The notes under the pieces are model-generated. The model made no database searches and was not told where the DNA came from. It saw only the letters and a program-made list of their open reading frames with translations. Below are positions 1 through 9,845 of a stretch of DNA of 64,000 nucleotides, piece by piece; positions within the stretch are counted from its first letter, which is position 1; every line of letters begins with the position of its first letter. The stretch is from JBJTIF01 sp046094825 (GTDB taxonomy: Bacteria; Actinomycetota; UBA4738; HRBIN12). Position numbers and translations under genes: made by a program. The stretch is from contig JBJTIF010000126.1 in assembly GCA_046094825.1 (NCBI GenBank), forward strand, positions 10,242 to 74,241, given 5' to 3'.

Positions 1-34
1 GGCAGCTGCCCGGACGGACCAGGAGGAGGCTCCG

Positions 35-1171
35 ATGGCTTCGGCTTCGCCCGACCGCGACAAGATGCTCGACGTCGCTCTGTCCCAGATCGAGAAGCAG
101 CACGGGAAGGGCGCGGTCATGCGCCTCGGAGAGCACCCGATGGGAGCCGGTATCTCGGTGATCCCGACGGGGTCGCTCGCGCTCGACATCGCGCTCGGAG
201 TCGGCGGCATCCCACGGGGCCGGATCATGGAGGTCTTCGGTCCCGAGGGATCCGGCAAGACGACCGTGACGCTCCACATCATCGCCGAGGCGCAGCGCCG
301 GGGCGGCATCGCCGCGTTCATCGATGCGGAGCACGCGCTCGACCCGACGTACGCGCAGCGGCTCGGCGTGAACATCGAGGAGCTCCTCGTCTCGCAGCCC
401 GACTCGGGAGAGCAGGCGCTCGAGATCGCGGACATGCTCGTCCGCTCGGGCGCGCTCGACCTCGTCGTCATCGACTCGGTGGCGGCGCTCGTGCCGCGCG
501 CCGAGATCGAGGGTGAGATGGGCGACTCGCATGTCGGACTCCAAGCCCGGCTCATGTCCCAGGCGATGCGCAAGCTCGCAGGGACGCTCTCGCGGTACGA
601 CACCACTGCGATCTTCATCAACCAGCTCCGCGAGAAGATCGGCGTGATGTTCGGCAACCCCGAGACGACGACGGGTGGCCGCGCGCTGAAGTTCTACTCC
701 TCGATCCGCCTCGACGTCCGCAAGGTCGAGAACCTGAAGGACGGCACGGACGTCGTCGGTTCGCGCACCCGCGTGAAGGTCGTGAAGAACAAGGTCGCGC
801 CGCCCTTCCGGCAGTGCGAGTTCGACATCATGTACGGGACGGGTATCTCCCGCGAGGGGAGCCTCCTGGACGTCGGCGTCGACCTCGAGATCGTGAAGAA
901 GTCCGGCGCCTGGTTCACCTACGAGGGCGAGCAGCTCGGCCAGGGACGGGAGAACGCTCGCCAGTTCCTCGCGGAGCACCGGGACCTCGCCGAGGAGATC
1001 GAGCGCAAGGTGCGCGAGGCGGTCGGGCTGAGTTCGTTCGGCGTCGGTGGCGACGCCCCGGCGATCGCCCCGGCACCGGTGGCGGACCTCGCGGAGGACG
1101 ACCTCCCCGCCGACAAGGCCGCAGCGAAGCCGCGGGAACGGGCCGGCGCGGGTACCCCCGCCGGGGCGTGA
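35..1171 (+). CDS. recA: Recombinase RecA
   Basis: RecA forms ATP-dependent filaments on single-stranded DNA, drives strand exchange, and triggers LexA self-cleavage. The 378-residue protein is full length and has no intein. The Walker A motif GPEGSGKTT is at residues 69-77, followed by the DAEHALDP segment, the Walker B stretch [12 protein letters not shown] and the L2 region [14 protein letters not shown]. The C-terminal tail is rich in Ala, Asp and Pro, as is usual. The start follows a strong AGGAGGAGG ribosome site at 21-29. Only 34 bases precede the gene here, so any upstream SOS box lies outside the window. The stop overlaps the recX start. Confidence 0.98.
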   Translation: MASASPDRDKMLDVALSQIEKQHGKGAVMRLGEHPMGAGISVIPTGSLALDIALGVGGIPRGRIMEVFGPEGSGKTTVTLHIIAEAQRRGGIAAFIDAEHALDPTYAQRLGVNIEELLVSQPDSGEQALEIADMLVRSGALDLVVIDSVAALVPRAEIEGEMGDSHVGLQARLMSQAMRKLAGTLSRYDTTAIFINQLREKIGVMFGNPETTTGGRALKFYSSIRLDVRKVENLKDGTDVVGSRTRVKVVKNKVAPPFRQCEFDIMYGTGISREGSLLDVGVDLEIVKKSGAWFTYEGEQLGQGRENARQFLAEHRDLAEEIERKVREAVGLSSFGVGGDAPAIAPAPVADLAEDDLPADKAAAKPRERAGAGTPAGA

Positions 1172-1686
1172 CGATCCCGCAGGGCCGAGGGCGCGCTCGG
1201 GAGCCGAAGCAGCCGCTCCCGCTCCACGAGCGCGCCCTCGGCCTCCTCGCGGTCCGGCAGCGCTCGCGCCGGGAGCTCCGCTCACGGCTCCTGCGGGCAG
1301 GCTTCGAAGCCGTCGCGGTCGATGAGGAGCTCACCGCGCTCGAATCCGTCGGCCTCATCGACGACGACGCGTTCGCGCGCTCGGTCGTGGAGCAGGCAGC
1401 GGGTCGTCGGCTCCAGGGCCGCCGGGCCGTCGCCTCGGCACTCTCGGCCAAGGGGGTCGACCGCGGGACGATCGAGCGGGCGCTCGATGAGCTCGACGGG
1501 CCGGGGGAGGAGGAGCGGGCGTTCGCGCTCGCTCGGACCCGCGCCTCGCGGCTCGTCGGCGCACCACCGGAGGCCGCGGCGCGCCGGCTCACGGACTTCC
1601 TCGCCCGTCGCGGTTACGCGCCGGGCCTCGCCCGTCGCGCCGCGGCGGCCGCGCTCTCCGTGGATCCCGACCCCGCGGATGCCTGA
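1168..1686 (+). CDS. recX: Regulatory protein RecX
   Basis: RecX binds RecA filaments and limits their activity. I place the start at the GTG overlapping the recA stop (GTGA), giving 172 residues with the three-helix repeats typical of the family, for example [15 protein letters not shown], the central [13 protein letters not shown] and the C-terminal [10 protein letters not shown]. Sequence in the same frame upstream of this GTG is a shadow of recA. Coupling to recA is the common arrangement and keeps the modulator stoichiometric with RecA. Confidence 0.9.
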   Translation: MTIPQGRGRAREPKQPLPLHERALGLLAVRQRSRRELRSRLLRAGFEAVAVDEELTALESVGLIDDDAFARSVVEQAAGRRLQGRRAVASALSAKGVDRGTIERALDELDGPGEEERAFALARTRASRLVGAPPEAAARRLTDFLARRGYAPGLARRAAAAALSVDPDPADA

Positions 1687-1690
1687 CGCC

Positions 1691-1734
1691 TTGTCTGCCG
1701 TCGCAGACCGGTCGTACCCTGATGGGGTACCGGT
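1691..1734 (+). promoter_or_regulatory. Putative rny promoter within two adjacent hairpins after recX
   Basis: TTGTCT (1691-1696) and TACCCT (1715-1720) are 18 bp apart and could drive rny. The same stretch holds a perfect inverted repeat, GTCTGC-cgtc-GCAGAC (1693-1708), and a second imperfect hairpin with ACCGG/CCGGT ends (1707-1734). The hairpins could instead terminate recA-recX, or the inverted repeat could be an operator between -35 and -10. The remaining bases up to 1907 hold no other signal I can read apart from the rny ribosome site GGAGGA. Confidence 0.35.
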
Positions 1735-1907
1735 AGGACCCGAGGCAGCACTTCGACACGTGAACGTCCCGATGACCATCCAGACCGACACCATCGACCG
1801 GAGGACCGAGGACCCGCCCCGACCGGGGCTCGTCGCACCCTAGTCCGCCGACCGGACACGTTCGAAGCGGCATCCCGGGCCCTCCCTCGGACACGGAGGA
1901 GGACCGG

Positions 1908-3440
1908 ATGGAGACGGCGTACGTCGCAGCGGTCGCCCTGCTCGTCGGCGGCCTCGTCGGTTTCGCCGTGCGGCGCGCGCTGGGCACTCGGCAGGTGCAC
2001 GGGGCCGAGGTGCGGGCACAGCGGCTCGTGGCCGATGCCGAGCGGGAGGCCGAGCGCCTCACCCGCGAGGCCCTCGTCGAGGCGAAGGAGCAGATCGGCG
2101 CGCTCCGGCGCGAGACGGAGGAGGACCTCCGCGTCCGTCGCGAGGACGTGACTCGGCTCGAGTCTCGGCTCCTCGCGCGCGAGGAGAGCCTCGATCGCAA
2201 GCTCGAGGACGTCGAGCGGCGCGCGGAGGAGCTCGCGGATCGCGACGCGCGGCTCCGGACGGTGCGCGAACAGCTCGAGCAGGCGGCCGGAGAGCATCGC
2301 GCCGCCCTCGAGCGCATCGCCCAGCTCACGACGCAGGAGGCGAAGGACGCGATCGTCGCGCAGGTGGTGGAGCAGGCCCGCCGCGAGGCGATGGTGAGCG
2401 TCCGCGAGCTCGAGCAGCGAGCGCGTGAGGAGGGCGAACAGCGGGCCCGGAAGATCGTGACGACGGCGATCCAGCGCGTCGCCTCGGAGCAGACCGCGGA
2501 ATCGAGCGTGTCGGTGTTCCCGTTGCCCTCGGAGGACATGAAGGGGCGGATCATCGGTCGCGAGGGCCGCAACATTCGCAGCTTCGAGGCGGTGACCGGC
2601 GTGAACCTCATCATCGACGACACCCCGGAGGCGGTCGTGCTCTCGAGCTTCGATCCGGTCCGCCGCGAGACGGCACGCCTCACCCTCGAGAAGCTCGTCG
2701 CCGACGGACGGATCCACCCGTCGCGGATCGAGGAGATGCACGAGCGGTCGGTGCGCGAGGTCGACGAGCAGATCCGCCGGGCCGGAGAGGATGCGACGAT
2801 CGAGGTCGGCATCACCGATCTCCACCCCGAGCTCGTGAAGCTCCTCGGACGGCTGCGGTTCCGCACCTCGTACGGTCAGAACGTCCTGCGCCACCTCGTC
2901 GAGTCCGCGCACATCGCGGCCGCGATCGCCGCGGAACTCGGGGTCGACCCCCGCGTCGCGAAGCGCGGCGCGTTCCTCCACGACATCGGAAAGGCGGTGA
3001 CGCCCGAGGTGGAGGGGTCCCACGCCCTCATCGGGGCGGAGATCGCGCGTCGACTCCAGGAGCCCGAGGACGTCGTCCACTGCATCGAGTCGCACCACGG
3101 TGAGGTGGAGCAGCGCTCGATCGACGCCGTGCTCGCCCAGGTGGCGGACGGCATCTCCGGAGGTCGCCCGGGAGCCCGCCGCGAGAACCTCGAGACGTAC
3201 GTGAAGCGCCTCCAGCGGCTCGAGGAGCTCTGCCTGGCCCATCCCGGCGTCGAGAAGGTCTACGCGATGCAGGCGGGCCGCGACGTGCGGGTCATGGTGA
3301 AGCCCGAGGAGCTCGACGACATCGCCGCTCAGCTCCTCGCGCGCGACATCGCGAAGCAGGTCGAGGAGGAGCTCCAGTACCCCGGGCAGATCCGGATCAC
3401 CGTCGTGCGGGAGATGCGCTCCGTGGAGTTCGCGAAGTAG
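1908..3440 (+). CDS. rny: Ribonuclease Y
   Basis: RNase Y is a membrane-anchored endoribonuclease that starts mRNA decay. The 510-residue protein has the expected order: an N-terminal membrane helix (about residues 5-23), a long charged coiled coil (about 40-190), a KH domain with GRIIGREGRNIRSFE, and an HD domain with the metal ligands in FLHDIGKA. The ATG follows a GGAGGA ribosome site. Most Actinobacteria rely on RNase E/J and lack this enzyme, whereas Firmicutes and some deep actinobacterial classes have it. The next gene begins directly after its stop codon. Confidence 0.96.
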   Translation: METAYVAAVALLVGGLVGFAVRRALGTRQVHGAEVRAQRLVADAEREAERLTREALVEAKEQIGALRRETEEDLRVRREDVTRLESRLLAREESLDRKLEDVERRAEELADRDARLRTVREQLEQAAGEHRAALERIAQLTTQEAKDAIVAQVVEQARREAMVSVRELEQRAREEGEQRARKIVTTAIQRVASEQTAESSVSVFPLPSEDMKGRIIGREGRNIRSFEAVTGVNLIIDDTPEAVVLSSFDPVRRETARLTLEKLVADGRIHPSRIEEMHERSVREVDEQIRRAGEDATIEVGITDLHPELVKLLGRLRFRTSYGQNVLRHLVESAHIAAAIAAELGVDPRVAKRGAFLHDIGKAVTPEVEGSHALIGAEIARRLQEPEDVVHCIESHHGEVEQRSIDAVLAQVADGISGGRPGARRENLETYVKRLQRLEELCLAHPGVEKVYAMQAGRDVRVMVKPEELDDIAAQLLARDIAKQVEEELQYPGQIRITVVREMRSVEFAK

Positions 3441-4781
3441 ATGCGCGGCCGCTACCTCCTCCGGACGTTCGGCTGCCAGATGAACGAGCACGACTCCGAG
3501 CGCATCGCGGGGCTCCTCGAGGGCGAGGGGCTCGTCGCGACCGAGGTCGCGGGGGAGGCCGAGGTCATCGTCCTGAACACCTGCGCCGTCCGCGAGAACG
3601 CCGACAACCGCCTCTACGGCAACCTCGGGCACCTGCGGCCCCTGAAGATCGCGAACCCTCGGCTCCGGATCGTGGTCGCCGGGTGCCTCGCCCAGAAGGA
3701 CCGGGGCGAGATCCAGCGGCGGGCACCCTGGGTGGACGTCGTCGTCGGCACCCACGCGCTGCCCGGCCTCCTCGAACTCATCCGGCGGTCGGAGGAGGAG
3801 GGGCCGCTCATGGACGTCGCGGAGTACACGGAGACGTTCGCGAGCGCCCTGCCGGCGGTCCGGGACTCGGCCCACAGCGCGTGGGTCTCGATCGCGGTCG
3901 GGTGCGACAACGCCTGCACGTTCTGCATCGTCCCGCTCGTCCGCGGACCGCAGCGCTCGCGCGCCGTGGGCGACGTCCTCGCCGAGGTGCAGGGCCTCGT
4001 CGACCGGGGTGTCGTCGAGATCACGCTCCTCGGACAGAACGTGAACACGTTCGGCCGCGATCTCACGGTCCCCGGCTCCGATCGCCGTTCGCGCTTCGCG
4101 GAGCTCCTCCGCGCCGTCTGCGCGGTCGACGGCCTGCGACGGCTCCGGTTCACGAGCCCCCATCCCCACGACTTCACGCCCGACGTCATCGCCGCGATGG
4201 CGGAGACGCCGTCCGTGTGCGAGCACATCCATTTCCCGCTCCAGTCGGGGTCCGACCGCATCCTGCGGACGATGCAGCGGTCGTACCGGGCCGAGCGGTA
4301 CCTCGGGTGGCTGGACGCGATCCGAGCGGCGATCCCGGAGGTCGCCGTGTCCACCGACGTGATCGTCGGGTTCCCCGGGGAGACCGAGGACGACTTCGCG
4401 GCCACCCTCGATGTCGTCGGACGGGCGGGGTTCGATCAGGCGTACACGTTCCAGTACTCGCCGAGACCGGGGACGGTCGCGGGCTCGATGGAGGACCAGG
4501 TCGCGAAGGAGGTCGTGCAGGAGCGCTTCGAGCGACTCGTCGCGCTCCAGGAGGGCATCTCCCTCGAGCGCATGCGGGGTCGCCTCGGGCAGGTCGAGGA
4601 GGTCCTCGTCGAGGGGACGGGGCGCAAGGGCGGGGTGCAGGGCAGGACGCGGACGAACCGCGTCGTCCACCTCCCGGAGGACGGGTCGCCGATCGTCGCC
4701 GGAACGTTCCTCGACGCCCGGATCGTCTCCGCGCACCCGCACCACCTCGTGGCCGAGCGGGTCCCGGCCGCGGTCGCATGA
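3441..4781 (+). CDS. miaB: tRNA-2-methylthio-N6-dimethylallyladenosine synthase MiaB
   Basis: This radical SAM methylthiotransferase modifies A37 of tRNAs after MiaA has acted. The 446 residues contain the N-terminal UPF0004 domain with its three auxiliary-cluster cysteines (in [15 protein letters not shown] and VAGCLAQK), the radical-SAM triad in CDNACTFC, and a C-terminal TRAM domain ending near residue 440. The start codon follows the rny stop without a gap. The 3' end overlaps miaA, the enzyme that makes its substrate, so the two tRNA-modification steps are translationally coupled. Confidence 0.96.
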   Translation: MRGRYLLRTFGCQMNEHDSERIAGLLEGEGLVATEVAGEAEVIVLNTCAVRENADNRLYGNLGHLRPLKIANPRLRIVVAGCLAQKDRGEIQRRAPWVDVVVGTHALPGLLELIRRSEEEGPLMDVAEYTETFASALPAVRDSAHSAWVSIAVGCDNACTFCIVPLVRGPQRSRAVGDVLAEVQGLVDRGVVEITLLGQNVNTFGRDLTVPGSDRRSRFAELLRAVCAVDGLRRLRFTSPHPHDFTPDVIAAMAETPSVCEHIHFPLQSGSDRILRTMQRSYRAERYLGWLDAIRAAIPEVAVSTDVIVGFPGETEDDFAATLDVVGRAGFDQAYTFQYSPRPGTVAGSMEDQVAKEVVQERFERLVALQEGISLERMRGRLGQVEEVLVEGTGRKGGVQGRTRTNRVVHLPEDGSPIVAGTFLDARIVSAHPHHLVAERVPAAVA

Positions 4782-5701
4782 CGGGTCCCCTCCTCGCCCT
4801 CGTCGGTCCGACCGCGAGCGGCAAGACGGCGGTGGCCCTCGCGATCGCCGAGGCGCTCGACGCGGAGATCGTCTCCGTCGACTCGATGCTCCTGTACCGC
4901 GGGCTGGACATCGGGACGGCCAAGCCGACGCCCGCGGAGCGCGCCCGCGTCCCGCACCACCTCGTCGACATCGCGGACCCGGGGGAGGCGTTCTCCGTGC
5001 AGCGCTACCAGGAGCTCGCACGCGTCGCGCTCGCGGGCATCGCGGCCCGGGGCCGGCGGGCGCTCCTCGTCGGAGGGTCCGGGCTCTACTTCCGGGCGGT
5101 CGTCGACGACCTCGAGTTCCCCGCGACCGATCCCGACCTCCGCGCCGCGCTCGAGGCCGAGGCGGAGCGGGAGGGGCAGCCCGCCCTCTACGCGCGGCTC
5201 GCCGCGACCGATCCGATCGCGGCGAGCCGCATCGAGCCCGGCAACGTGCGCCGGACGGTGCGGGCGCTCGAGGTCGCGGCGGTGACCGGTCGGCCCTTCT
5301 CGTCCTTCGGGAGCGACTGGGGGGCCTACCCGAGCGAGCGCGTCAGAGCCGTGGGGGTGCTCCCGGATCGCGCGGCGATCGACCGACGCATCGAGGCGCG
5401 CGTCCGTTCGATGGTCGACGCGGGGTTCGTCGACGAGGTGCGCGGCCTGCTCGCGCGCGGGGGCATCGGGCGCATCACCGCCGGGCAGGCCATCGGCTAC
5501 GCTGACGTCGCGCGCCATCTGGCAGGGGAGACGACGATCGAGGACGCGATCGAGGCGACGGTCCGGCGGACCCGGGCGCTCGCGCGTCGCCAGATCGCCT
5601 GGTTCCGTCGCGACCCCCGCGTGGAGTGGATCGCGACGCCCGATGGCGCCGAGGCCGTCGCGGGCGAACTCCTCGACCGCCTCGCCGGGAGGGCGGCGTG
5701 A
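4778..5701 (+). CDS. miaA: tRNA dimethylallyltransferase MiaA
   Basis: MiaA transfers a dimethylallyl group to N6 of A37 in tRNAs reading UNN codons. The start is the ATG overlapping the miaB stop (ATGA), giving 307 residues, the normal length. The P-loop [11 protein letters not shown] is at about residues 10-20, followed by the [18 protein letters not shown] substrate region and the conserved AGQAIGY segment near the C-terminus. The 3' end overlaps dapF by GTGA. Confidence 0.96.
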   Translation: MTGPLLALVGPTASGKTAVALAIAEALDAEIVSVDSMLLYRGLDIGTAKPTPAERARVPHHLVDIADPGEAFSVQRYQELARVALAGIAARGRRALLVGGSGLYFRAVVDDLEFPATDPDLRAALEAEAEREGQPALYARLAATDPIAASRIEPGNVRRTVRALEVAAVTGRPFSSFGSDWGAYPSERVRAVGVLPDRAAIDRRIEARVRSMVDAGFVDEVRGLLARGGIGRITAGQAIGYADVARHLAGETTIEDAIEATVRRTRALARRQIAWFRRDPRVEWIATPDGAEAVAGELLDRLAGRAA

Positions 5702-6579
5702 GCGCCCCGGTCGACCTCGCCGTCTCGAAGTACCACGGCACCGGCAACGACTTCGTCATGGTCCTCGACCTCGAGGACGCGCGACCGATCGACGCCCCGC
5801 TCGCCGCGGCCCTCTGCGACCGGAGGTTCGGGGTCGGTGGAGACGGCGTGATCCGCGTCACCCGCGACCCCGACGGCGCCGACCTGTTCATGGACTACCG
5901 CAACGCCGACGGCTCGCTCGCGGAGATGTGCGGCAACGGTATCCGGTGCCTCGCCGCGTTCGCCGTCGACCGCGGCGTGCGCTCGTCCGACACGCTCACC
6001 GTCGGGACCCGTTCGGGACGCAAGCACCTCCGGCTCGACCTCGACGCGGGGTGCGTCCGGAGCGTGACGGTCGCGATGGGGGCGCCGGCACTCGAACCCG
6101 CGGCGATCCCGATGGCGGGTCCTTCGGCGCAGCCACTCATCGGGGCCCCGTTCGACGCACCCGACGGTCGCACGTATCGGGCGACCGCCGTCTCGATGGG
6201 CAACCCGCACCTCGTCCTCCACCTCGAGGACGATCCGACCACCGCCCCGGTGACGACGCTCGGTCCCGCCATCGAGCGCGACCCCCGGTTCCCCGAAGGG
6301 GTGAACGTCGAGTTCGCCCAGGTCCGCGACGGCGTCGTCGTCGCGCGCGTGTGGGAGCGCGGGGTGGGCGAGACGAAGGCCTGCGGCACGGGCGCCTGCG
6401 CCGTCGTCGTCGCGACCCACGCCAGCGGGCTCACCGCCGCGCGCGCGACGGTCCGGTTCCCGGGGGGCGACCTCCTCGTCGAACGCGGCGAGGACGATGT
6501 CACGCTCACCGGCCCCGCGGAGCGAGCGTTCGACGGGGTCGTCCCCGCGTCCTGGTTCTCGGCACGGGGGTTCGCGTGA
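5698..6579 (+). CDS. dapF: Diaminopimelate epimerase
   Basis: DapF interconverts LL- and meso-diaminopimelate for lysine and peptidoglycan synthesis without a cofactor. It has 293 residues from a GTG that overlaps the miaA stop. Both catalytic cysteines are present, in EMCGNGIRC and KACGTGACA, and the N-terminal KYHGTGNDF signature is intact. The next gene probably makes its LL-DAP substrate, so dapF and dapL form a metabolic pair joined by a 4-bp overlap. Confidence 0.96.
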   Translation: MSAPVDLAVSKYHGTGNDFVMVLDLEDARPIDAPLAAALCDRRFGVGGDGVIRVTRDPDGADLFMDYRNADGSLAEMCGNGIRCLAAFAVDRGVRSSDTLTVGTRSGRKHLRLDLDAGCVRSVTVAMGAPALEPAAIPMAGPSAQPLIGAPFDAPDGRTYRATAVSMGNPHLVLHLEDDPTTAPVTTLGPAIERDPRFPEGVNVEFAQVRDGVVVARVWERGVGETKACGTGACAVVVATHASGLTAARATVRFPGGDLLVERGEDDVTLTGPAERAFDGVVPASWFSARGFA

Positions 6580-7730
6580 GACCGGCGGCCCGCGTGGACG
6601 CGCTGCCTCCGTACCTCTTCGCCTCGCTCGACGCGAAGCTCTCCGCCCGCCGCGCGCAGGGCGTCGACGTGATCTCGCTCGGGGTCGGCGACCCCGATCT
6701 CCCGACGCCCGACTACGTGCTCGACGCGATGCGCGAGGCGATCGCCGATCCCGCCACGCACCGGTACCCGAGCTACATCGGGAGCCCGGAGTTCCGTCGG
6801 GCCGTCGCCGACTGGTACCGGCGGCGCTTCGCCGTGGAGCTCGACCCCGACATGGAGGTCATGGCGCTCATCGGGTCGAAGGAGGGTCTCGGCCACCTCT
6901 CGTTCGCCTTCGTCGACCCCGGGGACGAGGCGCTCGTCCCCGACCCCGGCTACCCCGTCTACGCGACGTCGACGCGCCTCGCGGGCGGGACCCCCGTGTC
7001 GCTCCCGATGCCCGCCGAGCGCGGATTCCTCCCCGACCTCGATGCGGTCGCCCCGGGCGCGCGCACGAAGCTCCTGTGGCTGAACGTCCCGACGAACCCC
7101 ACCGCGGCGGTCGCCGACCTCGGGACGTTCGAGCGCGCGGTCGCGTTCGCCCGCGAGCACGACCTCCTGCTCGCCCACGACGCGGCGTACTCCGAGATCA
7201 CCTTCGACGGCTACGTCGCTCCGTCGGTGCTCCAGGTTCCCGGTGCGAAGGACGTCGCCCTCGAGTTCGGATCGCTCTCGAAGTTCTTCAACATGACCGG
7301 GTGGCGGATCGGCTGGGCCGTCGGTTCCGCGGAGGCGCTCCGGGCGCTCGGGGTCGTGAAGACGAACCTCGACTCGGGGCAGTTCACGGCGATCCAGCGC
7401 GCCGCCATCGCGGCCCTGGAGCGCCCGCTCACCGACCTCGATGGCCTCCGCGCGACGTACCGCGATCGGCGTGACCGCATCGTCTCGACGCTGAACGGCC
7501 TCGGGTGGCGCCTCGAGCCCCCGAAGGGGTCCTGCTACGTGTGGGCTCCGACGCCGGAGGGGATGACCTCGACGGCGTTCGCCGACCTCCTCCTCGACCG
7601 GGCGGGCGTGTTCGTCGCACCGGGGAGCGGGTACGGGGCGCGGGGCGAGGGCTACGTCCGCTTCTCGCTCACGGTGGCCGACGACCGCCTCGACGAGGCG
7701 CTCGAGCGCCTCCGGACGACCCTCGCCTAG
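6576..7730 (+). CDS. dapL: LL-diaminopimelate aminotransferase (class I/II PLP aminotransferase)
   Basis: A 384-residue fold-type I aminotransferase starting at the GTG that overlaps the dapF stop. The N-terminal GVGDPDLPTP, the PLP-site NVPTNPTAA and HDAAYSEI, and the Schiff-base lysine in SLSKFFNMTGWRIGW are clear. The NMTGWRIG context and the adjacent dapF favour the DapL route, which converts tetrahydrodipicolinate to LL-DAP in one step. Related aspartate or N-succinyl-DAP aminotransferases cannot be excluded from sequence alone. Most Actinobacteria use the succinylase route instead. Confidence 0.78.
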   Translation: MRPAARVDALPPYLFASLDAKLSARRAQGVDVISLGVGDPDLPTPDYVLDAMREAIADPATHRYPSYIGSPEFRRAVADWYRRRFAVELDPDMEVMALIGSKEGLGHLSFAFVDPGDEALVPDPGYPVYATSTRLAGGTPVSLPMPAERGFLPDLDAVAPGARTKLLWLNVPTNPTAAVADLGTFERAVAFAREHDLLLAHDAAYSEITFDGYVAPSVLQVPGAKDVALEFGSLSKFFNMTGWRIGWAVGSAEALRALGVVKTNLDSGQFTAIQRAAIAALERPLTDLDGLRATYRDRRDRIVSTLNGLGWRLEPPKGSCYVWAPTPEGMTSTAFADLLLDRAGVFVAPGSGYGARGEGYVRFSLTVADDRLDEALERLRTTLA

Positions 7731-7733
7731 CCC

Positions 7734-9059
7734 GTGGCGAAGGATCGGAGCCGGCGCGGCGTCCACGAGGGCACGATGCTCGAGTCGCCGCTCTCGGCGA
7801 CGTGGCGCCCCCGCGTCCGCGAGCGCGCGGTCCTCGTCGGCGTCGGCCCGGGCAAGACCGAGACCGATCTCGACGAGCTCGCGGCCCTCGCGGACTCCGC
7901 CGGCGCCGAGGCCGTCGGTCGCCTCGTCCAGACCCGGGCCGACCCCGACCCCGCGACGTTCGTGGGGCGCGGGAAGGTCGAGGAGATCGCGCGCACGGTG
8001 CGGTCGCTCCGCGCGGACGCGGTGATCTTCGATGACGAACTCTCGCCGGGGCAGCTCCGCAACCTCGAGGAACGCCTGAAGACGAAGGTCATCGACCGGA
8101 CGGCGCTCATCCTCGACATCTTCGCGCTCCACGCGCGCTCGCGGGAGGGCAAGGCGCAGGTCGAGCTCGCGCAGCTGAACTACCTCCTGCCGCGGCTCCG
8201 CGGGTGGGGTGAGGCGATGTCCCGTCTCGGTGGTGGTATCGGCACGCGCGGCCCGGGAGAGACGAAGATCGAGGTCGACCGCCAGCACATCCGTCGGCGG
8301 ATCGCGAAGCTCCGGCGCGACCTGAAGGACCTGGCGCGGACCCGGGATGTGAAGCGCTCCGGGCGCATCCGGTCGGGGGTCCCCCAGATCGCGATCGCGG
8401 GCTACACGAACGCCGGCAAGTCCACCCTCCTGAACGCGCTCACGCAGGCGGACGCCCTCGTCGCCGACCAGCTGTTCGCGACCCTCGACCCGACGACGCG
8501 GCGTCTCGACCTGCCGGCCGGCCGCGGTGCGGTCCTCACCGACACCGTCGGGTTCGTCGGCAAGCTCCCGCACCAGCTCGTGGAGGCGTTCCGCTCGACC
8601 CTCGAGGAGGTCACGACGGCCTCCCTCGTACTCCACGTCGCGGACGCCTCCTCGCCCGACCTCCGGCAGCAGGTCGCGGCGGTGCGTGGGGTCCTCGCGG
8701 AGATCGGCGCCGCGGCGCTGCCGGAGATCGTCGCGTTGAACAAGATCGACCTCGTCGGGGACGACGGGCGGCGGTCGCTCGCGGAGCGCTACCCGGATGC
8801 GGTGCCGATCTCCGCGGTGACGGGGGAGGGGCTCGAAGCGCTCCTCGTCCGACTCGCGGACGCCGTCCCTCGGCCTCCGTACGTCGTCGAACTCCTCGTA
8901 CCGTTCGGACGCGAGGACGTGATCGCCCGGCTCCACCGCGATGCCGAGGTGCTCTCGGAGCAGGTCACCGACGACGGGACCGTCGTGCGGGCTCGCATCG
9001 GCGATCGCGACCTGGCGGTCGCGGGAGACTTCGTGATCTCCGGCGGCGCGACCGCGTAG
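7734..9059 (+). CDS. hflX: GTPase HflX
   Basis: HflX is a ribosome-associated GTPase that splits stalled 70S ribosomes. The 441 residues include the N-terminal HflX domain, the glycine-rich linker GGGIGTRGPGETKIE, the P-loop GYTNAGKSTLLN, switch II DTVGFVGKLPHQLVEAF and the specificity motif NKIDLV. I use the GTG four bases after the dapL stop. It faces the convergent lexA across 22 bp, where I see no convincing terminator hairpin. Confidence 0.95.
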   Translation: MAKDRSRRGVHEGTMLESPLSATWRPRVRERAVLVGVGPGKTETDLDELAALADSAGAEAVGRLVQTRADPDPATFVGRGKVEEIARTVRSLRADAVIFDDELSPGQLRNLEERLKTKVIDRTALILDIFALHARSREGKAQVELAQLNYLLPRLRGWGEAMSRLGGGIGTRGPGETKIEVDRQHIRRRIAKLRRDLKDLARTRDVKRSGRIRSGVPQIAIAGYTNAGKSTLLNALTQADALVADQLFATLDPTTRRLDLPAGRGAVLTDTVGFVGKLPHQLVEAFRSTLEEVTTASLVLHVADASSPDLRQQVAAVRGVLAEIGAAALPEIVALNKIDLVGDDGRRSLAERYPDAVPISAVTGEGLEALLVRLADAVPRPPYVVELLVPFGREDVIARLHRDAEVLSEQVTDDGTVVRARIGDRDLAVAGDFVISGGATA

Positions 9060-9081
9060 CGCTCGCGCCGCCGCGCGGGAT

Positions 9082-9771
9082 CTACAGCGTCCGCAGCACC
9101 CCGGTCACCACGCCGACGATCCGGCCGCCCTCCTGCATCTCGAAGGGGCGCAGGGCCGGGTTCTCGGGGACGAGGAGCACCGTGCCGCCCGATCGCCGGA
9201 GCCGCTTCACCGTCGCCTCATCCTCGGCCGGTCCGGGGAGGAGCGCCGCGACGATGTCGCCGTCGCGGGCGTCGTCGGCACGTCGGACGACGACGAGGTC
9301 GCGATCGAGGATGCCGGCACCGATCATCGAGTCGCCGACGACGCGCAGGGCGAAGTGCTCGCCGGAGCGGACGAAGTCGGCGGGGACGCGGACGCGGTCC
9401 TCGACGTGCTCGGCAGCCAGGAGCGGAGCTCCGGCAGCGATGCGTCCGAGGAGGGGAACCGTGCCGTCGCCCGCGGCTCCCGAGGCCGATGGCGTCGTCG
9501 CCCTCGAGGCCTCGGCGAGGCCGATCGCCCGGGGCTTCGTCGGGTCGCGGTGGAGCAGGCCCCGGGCCTCGAGGTTCGCGAGCTGCGCATGGACGCTCGA
9601 CGACGAGGTGAGGCCCACGGCCTCCCCGATCTCCCGCACCGTCGGCGGGTAGCCCCGTTCCGTGACCGTTCGCGCGATGAAGTCCAGGATCCGGCGCTGG
9701 CGCGCCGTGGGGGCGGACGGACCCTCGGGGACCGCCGCCGTGCCGTGAGCCGTACCGGTGTTCGACGCCAT
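9082..9771 (-). CDS. lexA: LexA repressor, autocleaving SOS regulator
   Basis: LexA represses DNA-damage genes and cleaves itself when RecA filaments form. The 229-residue reading starts at the ATG preceded by an AGGAGGAGGG ribosome site; longer upstream frames run through the divergent gene and are rejected. The winged-helix domain includes GYPPTVREIGEAVGL. The cleavage site is Ala113-Gly114 (AAGAP), and the catalytic dyad is Ser148 (GDSM) with Lys189 (TVKRL). The order lexA<>LysM-nrdR is conserved in mycobacteria and corynebacteria. Confidence 0.97.
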   Translation of the reverse strand: MASNTGTAHGTAAVPEGPSAPTARQRRILDFIARTVTERGYPPTVREIGEAVGLTSSSSVHAQLANLEARGLLHRDPTKPRAIGLAEASRATTPSASGAAGDGTVPLLGRIAAGAPLLAAEHVEDRVRVPADFVRSGEHFALRVVGDSMIGAGILDRDLVVVRRADDARDGDIVAALLPGPAEDEATVKRLRRSGGTVLLVPENPALRPFEMQEGGRIVGVVTGVLRTL

Positions 9772-9796
9772 GTCAGACCCTCCTCCTAGGGTCGCG

Positions 9797-9837
9797 AACG
9801 TAGCACCCAGGGGAGGTCGGGGCAAACATATGTTCGG
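9797..9837 (-). promoter_or_regulatory. lexA promoter with SOS box 1
   Basis: On the minus strand TTGCCC (9825-9820) and TACGTT (9802-9797) are separated by 17 bp. The box CCGAACATATGTTTGC (9837-9822) overlaps the -35 element. It matches the CGAAC-N4-GTTCG LexA operator with one changed base, so lexA is predicted to repress itself. Confidence 0.8.
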
Positions 9838-9845
9838 AGAAGTGC

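Noticed and set aside
1..34. SOS box upstream of recA
   Set aside because: The 34 bases present show only the ribosome site; any operator would be outside the window.
35..1171. Intein within recA, as found in some mycobacteria
   Set aside because: The protein is 378 residues with uninterrupted motifs.
1614..5021. A 1135-codon minus-strand open frame opposite recX, rny, miaB and miaA
   Set aside because: Composition-driven shadow; the + strand genes carry all family motifs.
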